NCBI RefSeq assembly: GCF_018138715.1
Contig: NZ_JAGSHX010000006.1
Location: forward strand, 8,866,001-8,930,000
Direction: 5' to 3'
Length of the DNA: 64,000 nt
Source of the DNA: Streptomyces asiaticus
Lineage (GTDB): Bacteria; Actinomycetota; Actinomycetes; Streptomycetales; Streptomycetaceae
The position numbers were made by a program, and so were the translations under genes. Below the pieces are notes generated by a model, which had not been told where the DNA came from, did not search any database, and saw nothing but the letters and a program-made list of their open reading frames with translations. Of this stretch, positions 11,501 to 23,300 are shown piece by piece; position 1 is the first letter of the stretch; every line of letters starts with the position of its first letter.

Positions 11501-14500
11501 CGGGGACGGATGCCATTTCCGCCTTTCCACAGGACCGCGGCTGGGACCTCGTCGGCGGAGCCGATGGCGCGTCGGTCCGGGCGGGTGGCTTCCTCTACAC
11601 GGCGGCCGAGTTCGATCCCGCGTTCTTCGGGATCTCGCCGCGCGAGGCGATCGCGATGGATCCGCAGCAGCGGCTGTTGCTGGAGGCGTCGTGGGAGGTC
11701 TTCGAGCGGGCCGGGATCGCCGCGGACGCGTTGCGCGGCAGCCCCACCGGAGTGTTCGTCGGCACCAACGGCCAGGATTACGCCGCCCTCGTCGGTAACG
11801 CGCCACAGCGTGCGGACGGCCATCTGGCCACCGGCAGTGCGGCGAGCGTGGCGTCCGGCCGACTGTCCTACACCTTCGGGCTCGAGGGCCCGGCCATCAC
11901 CGTGGACACCGCGTGTTCGTCGTCGTTGGTGGCCATGCACCTGGCCGCGCAGGCGCTGCGCTCGGGCGAATGCCGTATGGCCCTTGCGGGCGGCGCCACG
12001 GTAATGGCCACGCCCACCGCGTTCGCCGAGTTCTCCCGGCAAGGCGCGTTGGCCGCTGATGGCCGGTGCAAGGCGTTCGCGGCGGGCGCGGACGGCACCG
12101 GCTGGGGCGAAGGCGTAGGCGTTCTGCTGTTGGAGCGGCTGTCCGACGCGGAGCGGAACGGCCACCGGGCGTTGGCGGTGATGCGTGGCTCCGCCGTCAA
12201 CCAGGACGGTGCGTCGAATGGCTTGACGGCGCCGAATGGTCCGTCGCAGCAGCGGGTGATCCGGCAGGCGCTGGCGAACGCGCGGCTGTCCACGGTGGAC
12301 GTGGACGCGGTGGAGGCGCACGGTACGGGTACGACGCTGGGCGACCCCATCGAGGCGCAGGCTCTGCTGGCCACCTACGGCCAGGACCGGGATCCGGATC
12401 GGCCGCTGCTGCTGGGCTCCGTGAAGTCCAACATCGGCCATACGCAGGCCGCGGCCGGTGTGGCTGGTGTGATCAAGATGGTGATGGCGATGCGCCACGG
12501 TGTGCTGCCGCAGAGCCTGCACATCGATGAGCCCACTCCCCACGTGGACTGGACGGCCGGACGGATCGCACTGCTCACCGAACCGTCCCCCTGGCCACGG
12601 ACGGGAGCGCCGCGACGCGCCGCGGTCTCCTCGTTCGGTGTGAGTGGCACCAACGCGCATGTGATCCTCGAACAGGCATGTGCGCTGGCCGACCCCGAGG
12701 AGACCGACACGGCGCGAACGCCCGAACCGCCAGCTGTTCCGTGGATACTTTCGGCTCGGAGCGAGGCGGGGCTACGGGCGCATGCCCTCAGGATTCGGTC
12801 CTTCGTGAACGCCGATGCTGATCTGCGTCCGGTCGATGTCGGCTGGTCGCTGGCATCGGCTCGCTCGGTGTTGTCACACCGTGCGGTGGTCGTGGGTGCT
12901 GACCGCGAGGAGCTCCTCCGTGAGCTGGAGGCCGTGGCCAGTGGCAGTGCCACGGTCGGCGAGGCCCGCATGCGTTCCGGGGTGGTGTTCGTCTTCCCGG
13001 GGCAGGGGTCGCAGTGGGCCGGAATGGCCTTGGAACTGCTGGAGCATTCGCCGGTGTTCGCGGAGCGGATGCGTGAATGTGCCGATGTGCTGGCCCCGTT
13101 CGTCGAGTGGTCGTTGTTCGATGTGCTGGGCGATGAGGTTGCGCTCGGCCGGGTTGATGTGGTGCAGCCGGTGCTGTGGGCGGTGATGGTGTCCCTGGCT
13201 GAGCTGTGGCGTTCGTTTGGTGTGGTGCCGTCGGCGGTGGTGGGGCATTCGCAGGGTGAGATTGCTGCGGCGTGTGTGGCGGGTGCGTTGACTTTGGAGG
13301 ATGGGGCTCGTGTGGTGGCCTTGCGGAGCAGGGCGTTGCTGGCTCTGTCGGGTCGGGGTGGGATGGTGTCGGTTCCGGTGCCCGCCGATCGGCTGCGGGG
13401 TCGTGCGGGGTTGTCGGTGGCGGCGGTGAATGGTCCGGTGTCGACGGTGGTGTCCGGGGCGGTTGAGGTGCTGGAGGCGGTGCTCGCGGAGTTCCCGGAA
13501 GCCAAACGGATCCCGGTGGATTACGCCTCGCATTCGGCGCAGGTGGAGGGGATCCGGGAGGAGCTGGCGGAGGCGTTGGCGCCGGTCCGGCCGCGTACGG
13601 GTGTGGTGCCGTTCTTTTCGACGGTGACCGGTCGGCTGATGGACACTGTGGGGTTGGACGCGGAGTACTGGTATCGGAATCTGCGTGAGACGGTGGAGTT
13701 CCAGAGCACCGTCGAAGCACTGATCGACCAGGGCCATACGGTGTTCGTCGAGGCCAGCCCGCATCCGGTACTGACCGTCGGCATCCAGGACACCGCCGAC
13801 ACCACCGACACCGCCACCGACATCCTCGTCACCGGATCGCTGCGCCGCGACGACGGCGGTCCGGCGCGCTTCCTCACCGCGCTGGCCGAGCTGTCCGTAC
13901 GAGGGGTGGCGACGGACTGGCGGCAGGCGTTCGAAGGGACTGGCGCCCGGCATGTCGACTTGCCGACCTACCCCTTCCAGCGGGAGCGCTTCTGGGTCGA
14001 GCCCACCGCCCCGGACATGGCCCGGGACGCTGGCGTGCCCGCTTCGGACGGCGAGTTCTGGGCGGCCGTCGAGCGTGAAGACACCGCATCGCTGGCAACC
14101 ACCTTGCAGGTCGACGGCGCGTCGCTGGATGGCTTGCTGCCCGCCTTGTCGGCCTGGCGCCGCCGACGGCACGAGTGGTCCGCACTGGAGGCCGTCCGGT
14201 ACCAGGTCAACTGGAAGCCGCTCGTCGATGACCGACCCGCGGCGTTGTCAGGCGCTTGGCTGGTCGTGGTTTCCCAGGCCGACGCCGACCATGAGTGGGT
14301 CTCCGGCGTAAGCGAGACGCTCGCCGAGTACGGGGCAGAGCCAGTGGTGTGCCCGGTGGACGAGCGACACCTGGATCGTGCCGTGCTGGCCGACCGGCTG
14401 ACGAACATAACCGGTACGAGCAGCACGACGAGCGCGGCGAGCATCAGCGGCGTGGTGTCGCTGGTCGCTCTGGACCAGCGGCCGCACCCCGACTACGCCT

Positions 14501-17500
14501 CCGTGCCCATCGGCTTCGCGATGACGGTCCTGCTGACTCAGGCGTTGGGCGACATGGGAGTAGAGGCCCCGCTGTGGAGCCTGACCCAACGCGCCGTGTC
14601 CACCGGGCCCGCTGACACCCTCCTCGCGTCCGCATCGGCGCAGGCACTGGTGTGGGGCGTCGGCCGAGTGATCGCACTCGAGCAGCCCCTGCGCTGGGGT
14701 GGTCTCATCGACCTGCCGACCGAGGTGAACACGAGGGCACGGGAACAGCTGGCAAGGGTCCTGTCAGGCGTTTCGGGCGAGGACCAGGTCGCGATCCGGA
14801 CGGTGGGGGCCTTCGGGCGCAGGCTCGTCCATGCCCCCGCGTTGCGTACCGACCTGCCGTCCTGGCAGCCGAGCGGGACCGTACTGGTCACCGGAGGCAC
14901 CGGAGCGCTGGGCGGTCATATCGCGCGGTGGCTGGCGCATCAGGGCGCGGAGCACCTCGTGCTGACCAGCCGGCGCGGTATGGCGGCGCCCGGGGCGTCC
15001 GCACTCGTGGCGGACCTGGAGGCGGCCGGAGCGGCGGTGACGGTGGCCGTGTGCGACGTGGCCGAGCGCGCCCAACTGGCCGAACTGGTGGCGGATGTCG
15101 GCCCGCTGACGGCTGTTGTGCACACGGCCGCCCTGCTGGACGACGCGACGGTCGAGTCCCTGACCACCGAGCAACTGCACCGGGTGCTCCGCGTCAAGGT
15201 CGACGGTGCGACGCATCTGCACGAGTTGACCCGTGACATGGAACTGTCCGCGTTCGTGCTCTTCTCCTCCTTGTCCGGGACGGTCGGCACACCGGGGCAG
15301 GGCAACTACGCACCGGGCAACGCCTTCCTCGACGCGCTGGCCGAGTACCGCAGGGCCCAGGGCCTGGTGGCGACATCGGTGGCCTGGGGCCTGTGGGCCG
15401 GTGGCGGGATGGGAGAGGGCGAGGCCGGCGAGGTGGCGCGGCGACATGGTGTTCCCGCACTGTCGCCGGAGCTGGCGGTGGCCGCTCTGCGTACGGCCGT
15501 CGAACAGGGCGACGCGGTGGTCACGGTTGCCGACATCGAGTGGGAACGCCATTACGCCGCCTTCACCGCGACGCGCCCCAGCCCCTTGCTCGCCGACCTC
15601 CCAGAGATACGGCGACTCGTTGACGCGGGGGCCGCATCGGTCGTCGAGGAGACGGACCTGGACCGATCCGGACTCAGCGGGCGCCTGGCAGGGCTCGACG
15701 TGGCCGAACAGCGGCGACTGCTGCTCGATTTGGTGCGCCGGAATGTCGCGATGGTGCTCGGGCACACCGACCCGGAAGCCGTGTCGTCCCACCGTGCCTT
15801 CCAGGAGCTCGGTTTCGACTCCGTGACGGCGGTCGAGTTCCGCAACCGGCTGGGTGCCGCGACCGGTCTGCGGCTCCCGGCCACTGCCGTATTCGACTAC
15901 CCGACCCCGCTGGCCCTGGCGGAGTACGCGCGGTCGGAACTGCTGGGGACGGTCGGGGAGCCCCTTCGCGCCGAGCCGAGCGGCTCCTCCGTGGCCGACG
16001 ATCCGATCGTGATCGTAGGAATGAGCTGTCGCTTCCCCGGCGGGGTGAGCTCGCCGGAGGACCTGTGGGACTTCCTCACCGAGGGCGGGGACGCGATGTC
16101 GGCGTTCCCCGAGGACCGTGGCTGGGATCTGGCCGGGCTCTTCCACAGCGACCCCGGTCACCCGGGTACCTCGTACACCCGGACAGGTGGCTTCCTCCAT
16201 GACGCGACCGCGTTCGACGCCGACTTCTTCGGCATCTCGCCACGTGAAGCGGTGGCCATGGACCCGCAGCAGCGGCTGCTGCTGGAGGCGTCATGGGAGG
16301 CGTTCGAGCGGGCGGGGATCGATCCTCGGTCGCTGCGGGGCAGCGAGACCGGGGTGTTCGCCGGCACCAATGGTCAGGACTACGTCAGCCTTCTGGGCGG
16401 AGATCAGCCGCAGGAGTTCGAGGGACATGTCGGAACGGGCAACTCGGCATCGGTGATGTCCGGCCGGATCGCCTACGTCCTGGGCCTTGAGGGCCCGGCG
16501 CTGACGGTGGATACGGCGTGTTCGTCGTCGTTGGTGGCGTTGCATCTGGCGGTGCAGGCGTTGCGGTCGGGTGAGTGCTCGCTGGCGCTTGCGGGCGGTG
16601 TGACGGTGATGGCGACACCGGGTCTGTTCGTGGAGTTCTCCCGCCAGCGCGGCCTGGCCGCCGATGGTCGGTGCAAGGCGTTTGCGGGGGCGGCTGATGG
16701 CACCGGTTTCTCCGAGGGCGTGGGGATGCTGGTGGTGGAGCGGTTGTCGGATGCGGAGCGGCTTGGGCATCGGGTGTTGGCGGTGGTGCGGGGTTCGGCG
16801 GTGAATCAGGATGGTGCGTCGAATGGTTTGACGGCGCCGAATGGTCCGTCGCAGCAGCGGGTGATCCGGCAGGCGTTGGCGAGCGCGGGGTTGTCGGCGG
16901 TGGATGTGGATGCGGTGGAGGCGCATGGTACGGGTACGGCGTTGGGTGATCCGATTGAGGCGCAGGCGCTGCTGGCCACGTACGGTCAGGGTCGGGATGT
17001 GGGTCGGCCGTTGTGGTTGGGGTCGGTGAAGTCGAATATTGGTCATACGCAGGCTGCGGCGGGTGTGGCTGGTGTGATCAAGATGGTGATGGCGATGCGG
17101 CACGGTGTGCTGCCGCGGAGTCTGCACATCGATGAGCCGTCGCCGCATGTGGATTGGTCCACCGGCGCGGTGGAGCTCCTGGGCGAGCACACGGGCTGGC
17201 CGGAGGCCGGGCGGCCCCGCCGGGCGGGTGTCTCGGCGTTCGGGGTGAGTGGGACGAATGCGCATGTGGTGTTGGAGCAGGCGCCTGAAGTGGCGGAGCC
17301 TGAGGCTGAAGGTGTGGTGTTGCCTGCTGTGCCGTGGGTGGTGTCGGGTGCGGGTGAGGCGGCGGTGCGGGCGCAGGTGGAGCGGTTGCGGGCCTTCGCG
17401 GATCGGAATCCGGGTCTGGATCCGGTGGATGTGGGCTGGTCTTTGGCGACTGGTCGTGCTGGGTTGTCGCATCGTGCGGTGGTGGTGGGTGCGGATCGTG

Positions 17501-18666
17501 AGGAGTTGCTGGGTGGGTTGGGTTCGGTGGTGGTGGGTGTTCCGGTGGCGGGTGGGTTGGGTGTGTTGTTTGCGGGTCAGGGGTCGCAGCGGTTGGGGAT
17601 GGGGCGTGGGTTGTATGAGGCGTATCCGGTGTTTGCTGCGGTGTGGGATGAGGTGTGTGGGGAGCTGGATCGGTATCTGGATAGGCCGTTGGGTGAGGTG
17701 GTGTGGGGTGATGATGCCGGGTTGATCGGGGAGACGGCGTATACGCAGGCGGGGTTGTTCGCGCTTGAGGTGGCGCTGTTTGCGTTGGTGTCTTCGTGGG
17801 GTGTGAAGCCGGATTATCTGCTGGGTCATTCCATTGGTGAGTTGGCTGCGGCGTATGTGGCGGGTGTGTGGTCGTTGGAGGACGCGGCCAGGGTGGTGGC
17901 TGCTCGGGGTCGGTTGATGCAGGCGTTGCCGTCGGGTGGTGCGATGGTGGCGGTGGCGGTCTCGGAGGATGAGGTGCGGCCGCTGCTGACCGATGGGGTG
18001 GCGGTTGCGGCGGTGAATGGTCCCGAGTCGGTGGTGGTCTCGGGGGATGAGGATGCGGTGCACGCCATCGAGGAGACATTCGCCATCGGTGGGGTGCGGA
18101 CGCGGCGGTTGCGGGTGAGTCATGCGTTCCATTCGGCTCGTATGGACGGCATGCTCGCCGAGTTCGGCGAGGTGCTGAACGGCGTTGAGTTCCGCGTTCC
18201 GAGCGTGCCCGTCGTATCGAATGTGTCCGGTGTGGTGGCCGGTGAAGAGCTCTGTTCGCCGGAATATTGGGTGCGGCATGTGCGGGAGACGGTCCGGTTC
18301 GCCGATGGGCTGAACACCCTCCGGGAGCGAGGGGTTGGTTCGTTCCTGGAGCTGGGGCCGGACGGGACGTTGACCGCGCTGGCCGATGGCGACGGTGTGT
18401 CGGTGCTGCGCCGGGACTGTCCGGAACCGACTGCGGTGATGGCGGCTTTGGGCGGGCTGTACGTCCGAGGTGTGGAGGTGGACTGGGATGCGGTGTTCCG
18501 GGTGCTCGGCGGGTTGATTTGCCGACGTATGCCTTCCAGCGTGAGCGGTTCTGGTTGGAGTCGTCCCCTGAGCGGTCTGCGACGAGCGCGGTGGACGCGG
18601 CGTTCTGGGATGCGGTCGAGCGTGGCGATGCGGAGGCTCTTGGTGTCGATGCTGAGCAGTCGTTGA
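2539..18666 (+). CDS. Giant type I polyketide synthase, N-terminal fragment: modules 1-3 and KS-AT of module 4, ended by a frameshift
   Basis: Assembly-line polyketide synthase. An N-terminal coiled-coil docking segment ([12 protein letters not shown], then [11 protein letters not shown]) is followed by three complete KS-AT-KR-ACP modules and the KS-AT of a fourth. Each KS has the DTACSSS cysteine and the two downstream histidines (EAHGTGT, NIGHTQ). The last 57 or so codons, from 18500 to the stop at 18666, are out-of-frame nonsense. Compared with the same position in module 1 (5191-5194), one C is missing at 18498-18499, and the true frame continues in the next entry to 36020. Restored, the protein would be about 11,160 residues with seven modules. 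The ATG at 2539 overlaps the upstream stop by ATGA; an ATG at 2587 is preceded by GAGGGG 12 bases upstream and starts directly at the docking helix, so either could be used. The gene is either damaged or carries a sequencing error. Confidence 0.93.
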   Translation: MSSENVRPEIEGTGTRMSNDEKVLEYLKKLTADLRQTRQRLQDVEAKSREPIAIVGMSCRFPGGVSSPEDLWRLTESAVDAVSGFPTDRGWDLDGLYDPDPDRAGRSYAREGAFIPDAGHFDAGLFGISPREALAMDPQQRLLLEASWEALERAGIPTDSLKGSRTGVFAGLMSSDYVSRLSAVPDELEGYVGIGSAASVASGRVSYTLGLEGPAVTVDTACSSSLVALHLAVQALRSGECSLALAGGVTVMATPGTFVQFSRQRGLAMDGRCKAFAAGADGTGWGEGVGMLVVERLSDAERLGHRVLAVVRGSAVNQDGASNGLTAPNGPSQQRVIRQALANARLSAVDVDAVEAHGTGTALGDPIEAQALLATYGQGRDVGRPLWLGSVKSNIGHTQAAAGVAGVIKMVMAMRHGVLPRTLHVDEPSPHVDWSSGAVELLTGQVAWPEVDRPRRAGVSAFGVSGTNAHVIVEQAPAVTEEPQVERVELPAVPWVVSGAGEAAVRAQVERLREFVAGDPGLDPVDVGWSLATARAGLSHRAVVVGADREELLGALEGAPVVGVPVAGGLGVLFAGQGSQRLGMGRGLYEAYPVFAAVWDEVCGELDRYLDRPLGEVVWGDDAELIGETAYTQAGLFALEVALFALVSSWGVKPDYLLGHSIGELAAAYVAGVWSLEDAARVVAARGRLIQALPSGGAMVAVAASEDEVRPLLTEGVVVAAVNGPEAVVLSGDEDAVQAVVDVLAGRGVRTRRLRVSHAFHSARMDGMLAEFGEVLRGVEFRAPEMPVVSNVSGVVAGEELCSPGYWVRHVRETVRFADGLETLRGLGVGSFLEVGPDGTLTALADGDGVSVLRRDCPEPTAVMAALGGLYVRGVEVDWDAVFPGARRVDLPTYAFQRERFWLESSPERSATSAVDAAFWDAVERGDAEALGVDAEQSLSAALPALASWRRARQEESVIDAWRYRLTWAPVAGLSSQLSGVWLVVVEPDEAETGVVAALRGAGAEVRVVTIDELDAGPVAGVVSLLSVEATVALVQALGAAGVDAPLWCVTRGAVSVVDGDVVDPYASAVWGLGRVIGLEHPDRWGGLIDLPTAWGERTSGLLCSVLSGATGEDHTAIRGDEVLGCRLRRATTSGPRPSTAWEASGAALITGGTGALGSHVARWLADTGVEEIVLTSRRGADAPGARELVAELSATGVSARVVACDVADRDAVAELIETIPDLRVVVHAAGVPSWGALSALTAQGLQDGMRAKVAGAIHLDELTRDRSLDAFVLFSSVAGVWGSGHQSAYAAANAFLDGLAWRRRGVGLVATSVAWGMWGGGGMAVGGEEFLVERGVSGMAPGSAVVALGRALGEGETALVVADVDWERFGSRFTALRPSPLLSELIPDAAGSGAPLGDFATRFRTMSEGERMRAAVELVRVSAAAVLGHQGPEAIDPGRTFQEIGFDSLTAVELCNRIATATGIRPPATMIFDYPTPVGLAEYLSVELLGSPQDSVPPLQAAAPDDGDPIVIVGMSCRFPGNVESPEDLWRLIDSDGDAITAFPTDRGWDLTSLFDTAVGESGTSYARVGGFVHGAGEFDPGFFGISPREATAMDPQQRLLLHAAWEAFERAGIPAASVRGSRTGVFVGASPQGYGAAEASEGYFLTGSSGSVISGRVSYTLGLEGPAVTVDTACSSSLVALHLAVQALRSGECSLALAGGVTVMATPTAFVEFSRQRGLAADGRCKSFAAGADGTGWSEGVGLLLLERLSDAERLGHRVLAVVRGSAVNQDGASNGLTAPNGPSQQRVIRQALASAGLVASDVDAVEAHGTGTALGDPIEAQALLATYGQDRDADQPLWLGSLKSNIGHTQAAAGVAGVIKMVMAMRHGVLPRTLHIDEPSPHVDWSSGAVELLSERAAWPEMGRPRRAGVSSFGVSGTNAHVVLEQAPGVVEESRGKGVALPAVPWVVSGAGEAAVRAQAEQLRAFVAGDPGLDPVDVGWSLAATRSALSHRAVVVGADREELLGGLGSVVVGVPVAGGLGVLFAGQGSQRLGMGRGLYEAYPVFAVAWDEVCAQLDQHLDRSVGEVVWGDDAGLIGETAYTQAGLFALEVSLYRLITSWGVKPDYLLGHSIGELAAAYVAGVWSLEDAARVVAARGRLMQGLPLGGAMVAVAASEDEVRPLLTDRVAVAAVNGPESVVVSGDEDAVQAVVDVLAGRGVRTRRLRVSHAFHSARMDGMLAEFGEVLNGVEFRVPSVPVVSNVSGVVAGEELCSPEYWVRHVRETVRFADGLDTLRELGVGSFLELGPDGTLTALADGDGVSMLRPGRSDPTAAMTALGELHVRGVEVDWDAVFPGARRVDLPTYAFQRERFWLESSPERSATSAVDAAFWDAVERGDLGSFGIDAEQPLSAALPALSSWRRRHQERSLVESWRYRLDWSPIGAASEQPSLRGTWLVVGEGGDDVVAVLRAAGADARVVTTAELGEVAAAGVVSLLPVEATVSLVQALGTAGIDAPLWCVTRGAVSVVDGDVVDPGQSGVWGLGRVIGLEHPERWGGLIDAPVVVDEEAGVWLCRVLGGGTGEDQVAIRSGGAWGARLVRVSGSGSGSGSRLGSGGSGVWRGRGTALVTGGTGALGGHVARWLAGSGVEEVVLVSRRGMAASGALELVGELEGLGARVRVVACDVADRGAVAELVGSIEGLRVVVHAAGVLDDGVLESLTSERVREVMRVKAEGARHLDELTRGRELDAFVLFSSAAGTVGNAGQGSYAAANAVLDGLAWRRRAEGLVATSVAWGAWADSGMGAGHARAMAPRLALAALQRALDDDETALMIADIDWEHFGSRFTAVRPSPLFGELLGGAAHSAPAAGEFVDRLRALPPAERERTLLELVRGQVAVVLGHATPAAIDTAATFQSAGFDSLTAIEFRNRLMAATGVRTPASVVFDYPTPELLAGHLREQLLGAGSAAFSPTVATAPVDDDPIAIIGMSCRFPGGVDSPEELWRLLESGTDAISAFPQDRGWDLVGGADGASVRAGGFLYTAAEFDPAFFGISPREAIAMDPQQRLLLEASWEVFERAGIAADALRGSPTGVFVGTNGQDYAALVGNAPQRADGHLATGSAASVASGRLSYTFGLEGPAITVDTACSSSLVAMHLAAQALRSGECRMALAGGATVMATPTAFAEFSRQGALAADGRCKAFAAGADGTGWGEGVGVLLLERLSDAERNGHRALAVMRGSAVNQDGASNGLTAPNGPSQQRVIRQALANARLSTVDVDAVEAHGTGTTLGDPIEAQALLATYGQDRDPDRPLLLGSVKSNIGHTQAAAGVAGVIKMVMAMRHGVLPQSLHIDEPTPHVDWTAGRIALLTEPSPWPRTGAPRRAAVSSFGVSGTNAHVILEQACALADPEETDTARTPEPPAVPWILSARSEAGLRAHALRIRSFVNADADLRPVDVGWSLASARSVLSHRAVVVGADREELLRELEAVASGSATVGEARMRSGVVFVFPGQGSQWAGMALELLEHSPVFAERMRECADVLAPFVEWSLFDVLGDEVALGRVDVVQPVLWAVMVSLAELWRSFGVVPSAVVGHSQGEIAAACVAGALTLEDGARVVALRSRALLALSGRGGMVSVPVPADRLRGRAGLSVAAVNGPVSTVVSGAVEVLEAVLAEFPEAKRIPVDYASHSAQVEGIREELAEALAPVRPRTGVVPFFSTVTGRLMDTVGLDAEYWYRNLRETVEFQSTVEALIDQGHTVFVEASPHPVLTVGIQDTADTTDTATDILVTGSLRRDDGGPARFLTALAELSVRGVATDWRQAFEGTGARHVDLPTYPFQRERFWVEPTAPDMARDAGVPASDGEFWAAVEREDTASLATTLQVDGASLDGLLPALSAWRRRRHEWSALEAVRYQVNWKPLVDDRPAALSGAWLVVVSQADADHEWVSGVSETLAEYGAEPVVCPVDERHLDRAVLADRLTNITGTSSTTSAASISGVVSLVALDQRPHPDYASVPIGFAMTVLLTQALGDMGVEAPLWSLTQRAVSTGPADTLLASASAQALVWGVGRVIALEQPLRWGGLIDLPTEVNTRAREQLARVLSGVSGEDQVAIRTVGAFGRRLVHAPALRTDLPSWQPSGTVLVTGGTGALGGHIARWLAHQGAEHLVLTSRRGMAAPGASALVADLEAAGAAVTVAVCDVAERAQLAELVADVGPLTAVVHTAALLDDATVESLTTEQLHRVLRVKVDGATHLHELTRDMELSAFVLFSSLSGTVGTPGQGNYAPGNAFLDALAEYRRAQGLVATSVAWGLWAGGGMGEGEAGEVARRHGVPALSPELAVAALRTAVEQGDAVVTVADIEWERHYAAFTATRPSPLLADLPEIRRLVDAGAASVVEETDLDRSGLSGRLAGLDVAEQRRLLLDLVRRNVAMVLGHTDPEAVSSHRAFQELGFDSVTAVEFRNRLGAATGLRLPATAVFDYPTPLALAEYARSELLGTVGEPLRAEPSGSSVADDPIVIVGMSCRFPGGVSSPEDLWDFLTEGGDAMSAFPEDRGWDLAGLFHSDPGHPGTSYTRTGGFLHDATAFDADFFGISPREAVAMDPQQRLLLEASWEAFERAGIDPRSLRGSETGVFAGTNGQDYVSLLGGDQPQEFEGHVGTGNSASVMSGRIAYVLGLEGPALTVDTACSSSLVALHLAVQALRSGECSLALAGGVTVMATPGLFVEFSRQRGLAADGRCKAFAGAADGTGFSEGVGMLVVERLSDAERLGHRVLAVVRGSAVNQDGASNGLTAPNGPSQQRVIRQALASAGLSAVDVDAVEAHGTGTALGDPIEAQALLATYGQGRDVGRPLWLGSVKSNIGHTQAAAGVAGVIKMVMAMRHGVLPRSLHIDEPSPHVDWSTGAVELLGEHTGWPEAGRPRRAGVSAFGVSGTNAHVVLEQAPEVAEPEAEGVVLPAVPWVVSGAGEAAVRAQVERLRAFADRNPGLDPVDVGWSLATGRAGLSHRAVVVGADREELLGGLGSVVVGVPVAGGLGVLFAGQGSQRLGMGRGLYEAYPVFAAVWDEVCGELDRYLDRPLGEVVWGDDAGLIGETAYTQAGLFALEVALFALVSSWGVKPDYLLGHSIGELAAAYVAGVWSLEDAARVVAARGRLMQALPSGGAMVAVAVSEDEVRPLLTDGVAVAAVNGPESVVVSGDEDAVHAIEETFAIGGVRTRRLRVSHAFHSARMDGMLAEFGEVLNGVEFRVPSVPVVSNVSGVVAGEELCSPEYWVRHVRETVRFADGLNTLRERGVGSFLELGPDGTLTALADGDGVSVLRRDCPEPTAVMAALGGLYVRGVEVDWDAVFRVLGGLICRRMPSSVSGSGWSRPLSGLRRARWTRRSGMRSSVAMRRLLVSMLSSR
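2688..7040 (+). other. PKS module 1: KS-AT(malonyl)-KR(A1)-ACP
   Basis: The KS cysteine codon is at 3202. The AT has GHSIGE (about 4511) and HAFH (about 4810), the malonyl-CoA signature in the usual fingerprint. The KR nucleotide-binding loop is near 5990. It lacks the LDD motif (AGVPSWG instead) and has a Trp eight residues before the catalytic Tyr ([11 protein letters not shown]) with Gln three residues before it, so it is predicted A1-type. The ACP serine codon is at 6883. There is no DH or ER, so the product is a hydroxyl. The KS-AT and late KR DNA are nearly identical to module 4. Confidence 0.85.
7050..11395 (+). other. PKS module 2: KS-AT(malonyl)-KR(B)-ACP
   Basis: The KS cysteine codon is at 7564. 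The AT has GHSIG and HAFH (malonyl). The KR loop (TGGTGALG, about 10372) and the LDD of [11 protein letters not shown] predict a B-type hydroxyl; the catalytic Ser, Tyr and Asn are present (SSAAG, GSYAAAN). The ACP serine codon is at 11239. The linker before the KR is a Gly/Ser run coded by a G-rich hexamer repeat. The AT ([17 protein letters not shown]) closely matches that of module 5. Confidence 0.85.
10287..10338 (+). repeat. G-rich hexamer repeat coding a Gly/Ser linker
   Basis: A run of gggtcg-type hexamers encodes an alternating Ser/Gly linker before the KR of module 2. It has many GGG/GGGG tracts with short spacers on the coding strand, the pattern of a G-quadruplex motif. The other KR linkers in this protein do not have it. 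Confidence 0.8.
11400..15985 (+). other. PKS module 3: KS-AT(methylmalonyl)-KR(B2)-ACP
   Basis: The KS cysteine codon is at 11914. The AT has GHSQGE (about 13246) and YASH (about 13520), the methylmalonyl-CoA signature. The KR has LDD ([10 protein letters not shown]) and a Pro two residues after the catalytic Tyr (NYAPGN, Tyr codon at 15307). That is the B2 fingerprint, as in the first erythromycin KR, and predicts an epimerised methyl with a B-type hydroxyl. The ACP serine codon is at 15820. A B2 KR only makes sense after a methyl-bearing extender, so the AT and KR predictions support each other. Confidence 0.82.
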
Positions 18667-20360
18667 GTGCCGCGTTGCCTGCTTTGGCGTCGTGGCGACG
18701 GGCACACCAGGAACAGTCGGTCATCGACGGGTGGCGTTACCGGCTCGGCTGGACGCCGATCCCGGCGGTGCCGGGGGAGCCGGGCCTCACCGGCACGTGG
18801 CTGGTCGTGGTCGAGCCGGGTGCGGACGGCACCGATGTGGCTGCTGCGCTGCGGTCGGCTGGGGCCGATGCCGAGGTCGTGACGTCGGCGGAGCTGGGCG
18901 AGGTCGCGGCTGCGGGTGTGGTGTCGTTGTTGTCGGTCGAGGCGACGGTGGCGTTGGTGCAGGCTCTCGGGGCGGCCGGGGTCGATGCGCCGTTGTGGTG
19001 TGTGACGCGGGGTGCGGTTTCCGTGGTGGACGGGGATGTGGTGGATCCGTATGCGTCGGCCGTCTGGGGGCTGGGCCGTGTGATCGGGCTGGAGCATCCG
19101 GACCGTTGGGGCGGGCTGATCGACCTGCCTACGGAGGTGGATGCGCGTGTCGGTGCGTCGTTGGTCGGAGTTCTCGCCGGGCGCACCGGGGAGGATCAGG
19201 TGGCCATCCGGGCCGCCGGGGCGTGGGGTGCTCGGCTGAGCCGGGCGACACCGATGGCGGACACGTCTGCCGGGTGGCGTGGCCGGGGAACTGCCTTGAT
19301 CACCGGGGGTACGGGGGCGCTGGGCGGCCATGTGGCGCGCTGGCTGGCGGGGACCGGGGTGGAGCGCATCGTACTGACGAGCCGCCGGGGGATCGAGACC
19401 CCGGGTGCGGCCGAGCTGGTGACCGAGTTGGAGGAGCTCGGAGTCCAGGTGACGGTGGTCGTGTGCGATGTCGCTGATCGGGATGCGGTCGCGACGCTGC
19501 TGGCCACCATCCCCGATCTCCGGGTGGTCGTACACGCCGCAGGGGTGCCGAGCTGGAGTGCGGTGGACAGCCTGACACCCGAGGAGTTCGAGGAGAGCAC
19601 GCGGTCGAAGGTTGCCGGGGCGGCGAACCTGGACGCGCTGCTGGCGGACGCCGAGCTGGATGCCTTTGTGTTGTTCTCGTCGGTGGCGGGGGTGTGGGGG
19701 AGCGGTCATCAGTCGGCGTATGCGGCGGCGAACGCGTTTTTGGATGGGTTGGCGTGGCGGCGTCGTGGTGTTGGGTTGGTGGCGACGTCGGTGGCGTGGG
19801 GGATGTGGGGCGGGGGTGGTATGGCTGTTGGGGGTGAGGAATTTCTGGTTGAGCGTGGTGTGTCGGGGATGGCTCCGGGGTCGGCGGTCGCTGCGTTGGG
19901 GCGGGCGTTGGGTGAGGGTGAGACGGCGCTTGTGGTGGCGGATGTGGACTGGGAGCGGTTCGGGTCAAGGTTCACCGCGTTGCGTCCGAGCCCACTGCTG
20001 AGCGAGCTCATCCCGGACCCGCCCGAACCACTCGCGTCGACGGTGGGTGAGTTCGCGGTCGAGCTGCGCGGATTGCCGCGCGAGGACCGGGACCGTGCGG
20101 TCGTGGAGCTCGTACGGACGCATGCCGCCGAGGTGTTGGGCCACCGGAACCCGACCGCGATCGGCCTCGACCGGACGTTCCAGGAGCTGGGCTTCGACTC
20201 GCTGACCGCCGTGGAATTGCGGGACCGGCTCGGCACGGCTACTCAGCTGCGATTCCCGGCGTCCGTGATCTTCGACTACCCGACTCCGGCGGCACTCGCC
20301 GAGCATGTGTGCGGGGCGGCGCTCGGACTGGCCGAAGAGGTACAGGTACCGCACACGCCC
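15990..20360 (+). other. PKS module 4: KS-AT(malonyl)-KR(A1)-ACP, interrupted by the frameshift
   Basis: The KS is intact. The AT has GHSIG (about 17825) and HAFH (about 18120), so malonyl. The frame breaks at 18498, just after the AT and before [12 protein letters not shown], and resumes in the other frame. The KR (loop about 19300) lacks LDD and keeps the Trp of [11 protein letters not shown], so A1-type. The ACP has [10 protein letters not shown] near 20190. The KR end (19660-20000) is almost base-for-base the same as module 1 (6346-6690). Confidence 0.82.
18496..18502 (+). other. Single-base frameshift (missing C) inside module 4
   Basis: Module 1 reads ttcccgggtgctcgg at about 5188-5202, and module 2 has the same string at about 9543. 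Module 4 reads ttccgggtgctcgg, one C short, while about 100 bases either side are essentially identical to module 1. Losing that base moves translation to a stop at 18666. Restoring it joins the two halves in frame ([17 protein letters not shown]). The site is a CCC/GGG junction in very GC-rich repetitive DNA, where sequencing and assembly indels are common. Confidence 0.95.
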
Positions 20361-23300
20361 ATCGCGGTGGCCGACGATCCCATCGTGATCATCGGCATGA
20401 GCTGCCGATTCCCGGGCGGCGTGGACTCTCCGGAGGCGCTGTGGCGGCTGGTCAGCGCCGGTGGCGACGCCGTATCGTCCTTCCCGTCCGACCGTGGCTG
20501 GGACCTGGCCGGTGTGTACGACGCCGACGCCACTCGCTCGGGCCGGTCGTACGTCCGCTCGGGTGGGTTCCTCCATGACGCGGCTGAGTTCGACGCCGGA
20601 TTCTTCGGGATCTCGCCGCGTGAGGCGACCGCGATGGATCCGCAGCAGCGGCTGCTGCTTGAGGCGTCCTGGGAGGCGTTCGAGCGGGCCGGAATCCCGG
20701 CCTCGACGCTCAAGGGCAGCCAGACCGGCGTCTTCGTGGGTGCGTCCGCGCAGGGCTATGGCGGCGGCGGGGACGGGCAGGCCCCGGAAGGATCCGAGGG
20801 ATACCTTCTGACCGGCAACGCGGGCAGCGTGGTGTCCGGTCGGGTGGCCTATACGTTTGGGCTGGAGGGCCCGGCGGTCACCGTTGACACGGCGTGCTCG
20901 TCCTCGTTGGTGGCGCTGCACTGGGCGGTGCGGGCTCTTCGGTCGGGCGAGTGCTCCCTCGCGCTGGCCGGCGGAGTGACGGTGATGGCGACACCCGCCA
21001 CCTTTGTGGAGTTCTCGCGTCAGCGTGGACTGGCCGCCGATGGCCGCTGCAAGCCCTTCGCTGCCGGCGCGGATGGGACGGGCTGGTCGGAGGGTGTCGG
21101 GCTGCTGGTGGTGGAGCGACTGTCGGATGCCGAGCGGAACGGGCATCCGGTGCTGGCTGTTGTCTCCGGCTCCGCGGTGAATCAAGACGGTGCGTCGAAT
21201 GGTTTGACGGCGCCGAATGGTCCGTCGCAGCAGCGGGTGATCTGGCAGGCGTTGGCGAGCGCGGGGTTGTCGGCGGTGGATGTGGATGCGGTGGAGGCGC
21301 ATGGCACGGGTACGGCGCTGGGTGATCCGATTGAGGCGCAGGCGTTGTTGGCCACGTACGGTCAGGGTCGGGATGTGGGTCGGCCGTTGTGGTTGGGGTC
21401 GGTGAAGTCGAACATTGGTCATACGCAGGCGGCTGCGGGTGTGGCTGGTGTGATCAAGATGGTGATGGCGATGCGGCATGGGGTGTTGCCGCGAACGCTG
21501 CACGTGGATGAGCCGACACCGCATGTGGACTGGTCGTCCGGCGCCGTTGAGTTGTTGAGGGAAGGCGCTGCTTGGCCGGACGTCGATCGGCCGCGCCGGG
21601 TGGGTGTGTCGGCGTTCGGGGTGAGTGGGACCAATGCCCATGTGATTGTGGAGCAGCCGCCCGCCGTGGCGGAGGAGCCGCAGGTCGAACCCGTGGAGCT
21701 GCCTGCTGTGCCGTGGGTGGTGTCGGGCGCGGGTGAGGCGGCGGTGCGGGCGCAGGTGGAGCGGTTGCGGGCCTTCGCGGATCGGAATCCAGGGCTGGAT
21801 CCGGTGGATGTGGGCTGGTCTTTGGTGGCCACTCGGTCTGGGTTGTCGCATCGTGCGGTGGTGGTGGTTGCGGATGGTGAGGAGTTGCTTGGAGCTTCGG
21901 AGGGTGCTCCGGTGGTGGGTGGGTTGGGTGTGTTGTTTGCGGGTCAGGGGTCGCAGCGGTTGGGGATGGGGCGTGGGTTGTATGAGGCGTATCCGGTGTT
22001 CGCTGTGGCGTGGGATGAGGTGTGCGCTCAGCTGGACCAGCATCTGGATCGGTCGGTGGGTGAGGTGGTGTGGGGTGATGATGCCGGGTTGATCGGGGAG
22101 ACGGCGTATACGCAGGCGGGGTTGTTTGCGCTTGAGGTGTCGCTGTATCGGCTGATCACCTCGTGGGGTGTGAAGCCGGATTATCTGCTGGGTCATTCGA
22201 TTGGTGAGTTGGCTGCGGCGTATGTGGCGGGTGTGTGGTCGTTGGAGGATGCGGCCAAGGTGGTGGCTGCTCGGGGTCGGTTGATGCAGGGGTTGCCGTT
22301 GGGTGGGGCGATGGTTGCGGTGGCGGTCTCGGAGGATGAGGTGCGGGCGCTGCTGACCGATCGGGTGGCGGTTGCGGCGGTGAATGGTCCCGAGTCGGTG
22401 GTGGTCTCGGGTGATGAGGATGCGGTTCAGGCGGTTGTGGATGTGTTGGTTGGGCGTGGGGTGCGGACGCGGCGGTTGCGGGTGAGTCATGCGTTTCATT
22501 CGGCTCGTATGGACGGCATGCTCGCGGAGTTCGGCGAGGTGTTGAACGGCGTTGAGTTCCGCGTTCCGAGCGTGCCCGTTGTATCGAACGTGTCCGGAGC
22601 GGTGGCGGGTGAAGAGCTCTGTTCGCCGGAGTACTGGGTGCGGCATGTGCGGGAGACGGTCCGGTTCGCCGATGGGCTGGACACCCTCCGCGAGCTGCGG
22701 GTGGGTTCCTTCCTGGAGCTGGGACCTGACGGCACGCTGACCGCCTTGGCCGATGGCGATGGACTGCCGGTGCTGCGCCGGGACCGCCCGGAGCCCCTGA
22801 CCGTCATGGCTGCTCTGGGCGGGCTGTACGTCCGAGGTGTGGAGGTGGACTGGGACGCGGTGTTCCCCGGCGGTCGGAGGGTCGATCTCCCCACCTACGC
22901 GTTCCAACGCCAGCGGTTCTGGCTGGAGTCGGCCTCGGACCAGCCCGCGACCAGCGCCGCTGACACGGTGTTCTGGGACGCGGTCGAGCGCGGGGACGCA
23001 CGGGCGCTGGGCATTGACGAGGAACAGCCGTTGAGTGCCGTACTGCCTGCCTTGGCGTCGTGGCGGAGGGCGTGGCAGGAGCAGTCGGTTATCGACGCGT
23101 GGCGTTATCGGCTCGGCTGGACGGCGATCCCGGCGGTGTCCGGGGAGGCGGGCCTCACTGGCACGTGGCTGGTTGTGGTCGAGCCGGGTGCGGACGGCAC
23201 CGATGTGGCTGCTGCGTTGCGGTCGGCCGGGGCCAGTGTCGAGGTTGTGACGGGCGTGACGTCGGCGGAGCTGGGCGCGGGGCCGGTCGCGGGTGTGGTG

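Larger units (their letters stand above)
2690..13990 (+). repeat. Three-module block, copy 1 (modules 1-3)
   Basis: Matched landmarks lie at an almost constant distance from copy 2: module 1 AT 4321 to 17631 (13,310), module 1 KR 6346 to 19660 (13,314), module 2 AT 8681 to 22000 (13,319), module 3 KS 11425 to 24745 (13,320), module 3 AT 13060 to 26395 (13,335). Long stretches are nearly identical at DNA level. Confidence 0.8.

Noticed and set aside
18267..18500. ATG at 18267 as the start of an independent second synthase
   Set aside because: The first 77 or so residues are nonsense read through the module 4 AT; homology starts only at the frameshift, and no ribosome-binding site or docking domain precedes it.
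18480..18670. Programmed ribosomal frameshift
   Set aside because: No slippery heptamer or downstream structure stands out, and the same position in modules 1 and 2 has the extra base. A plain indel is simpler.
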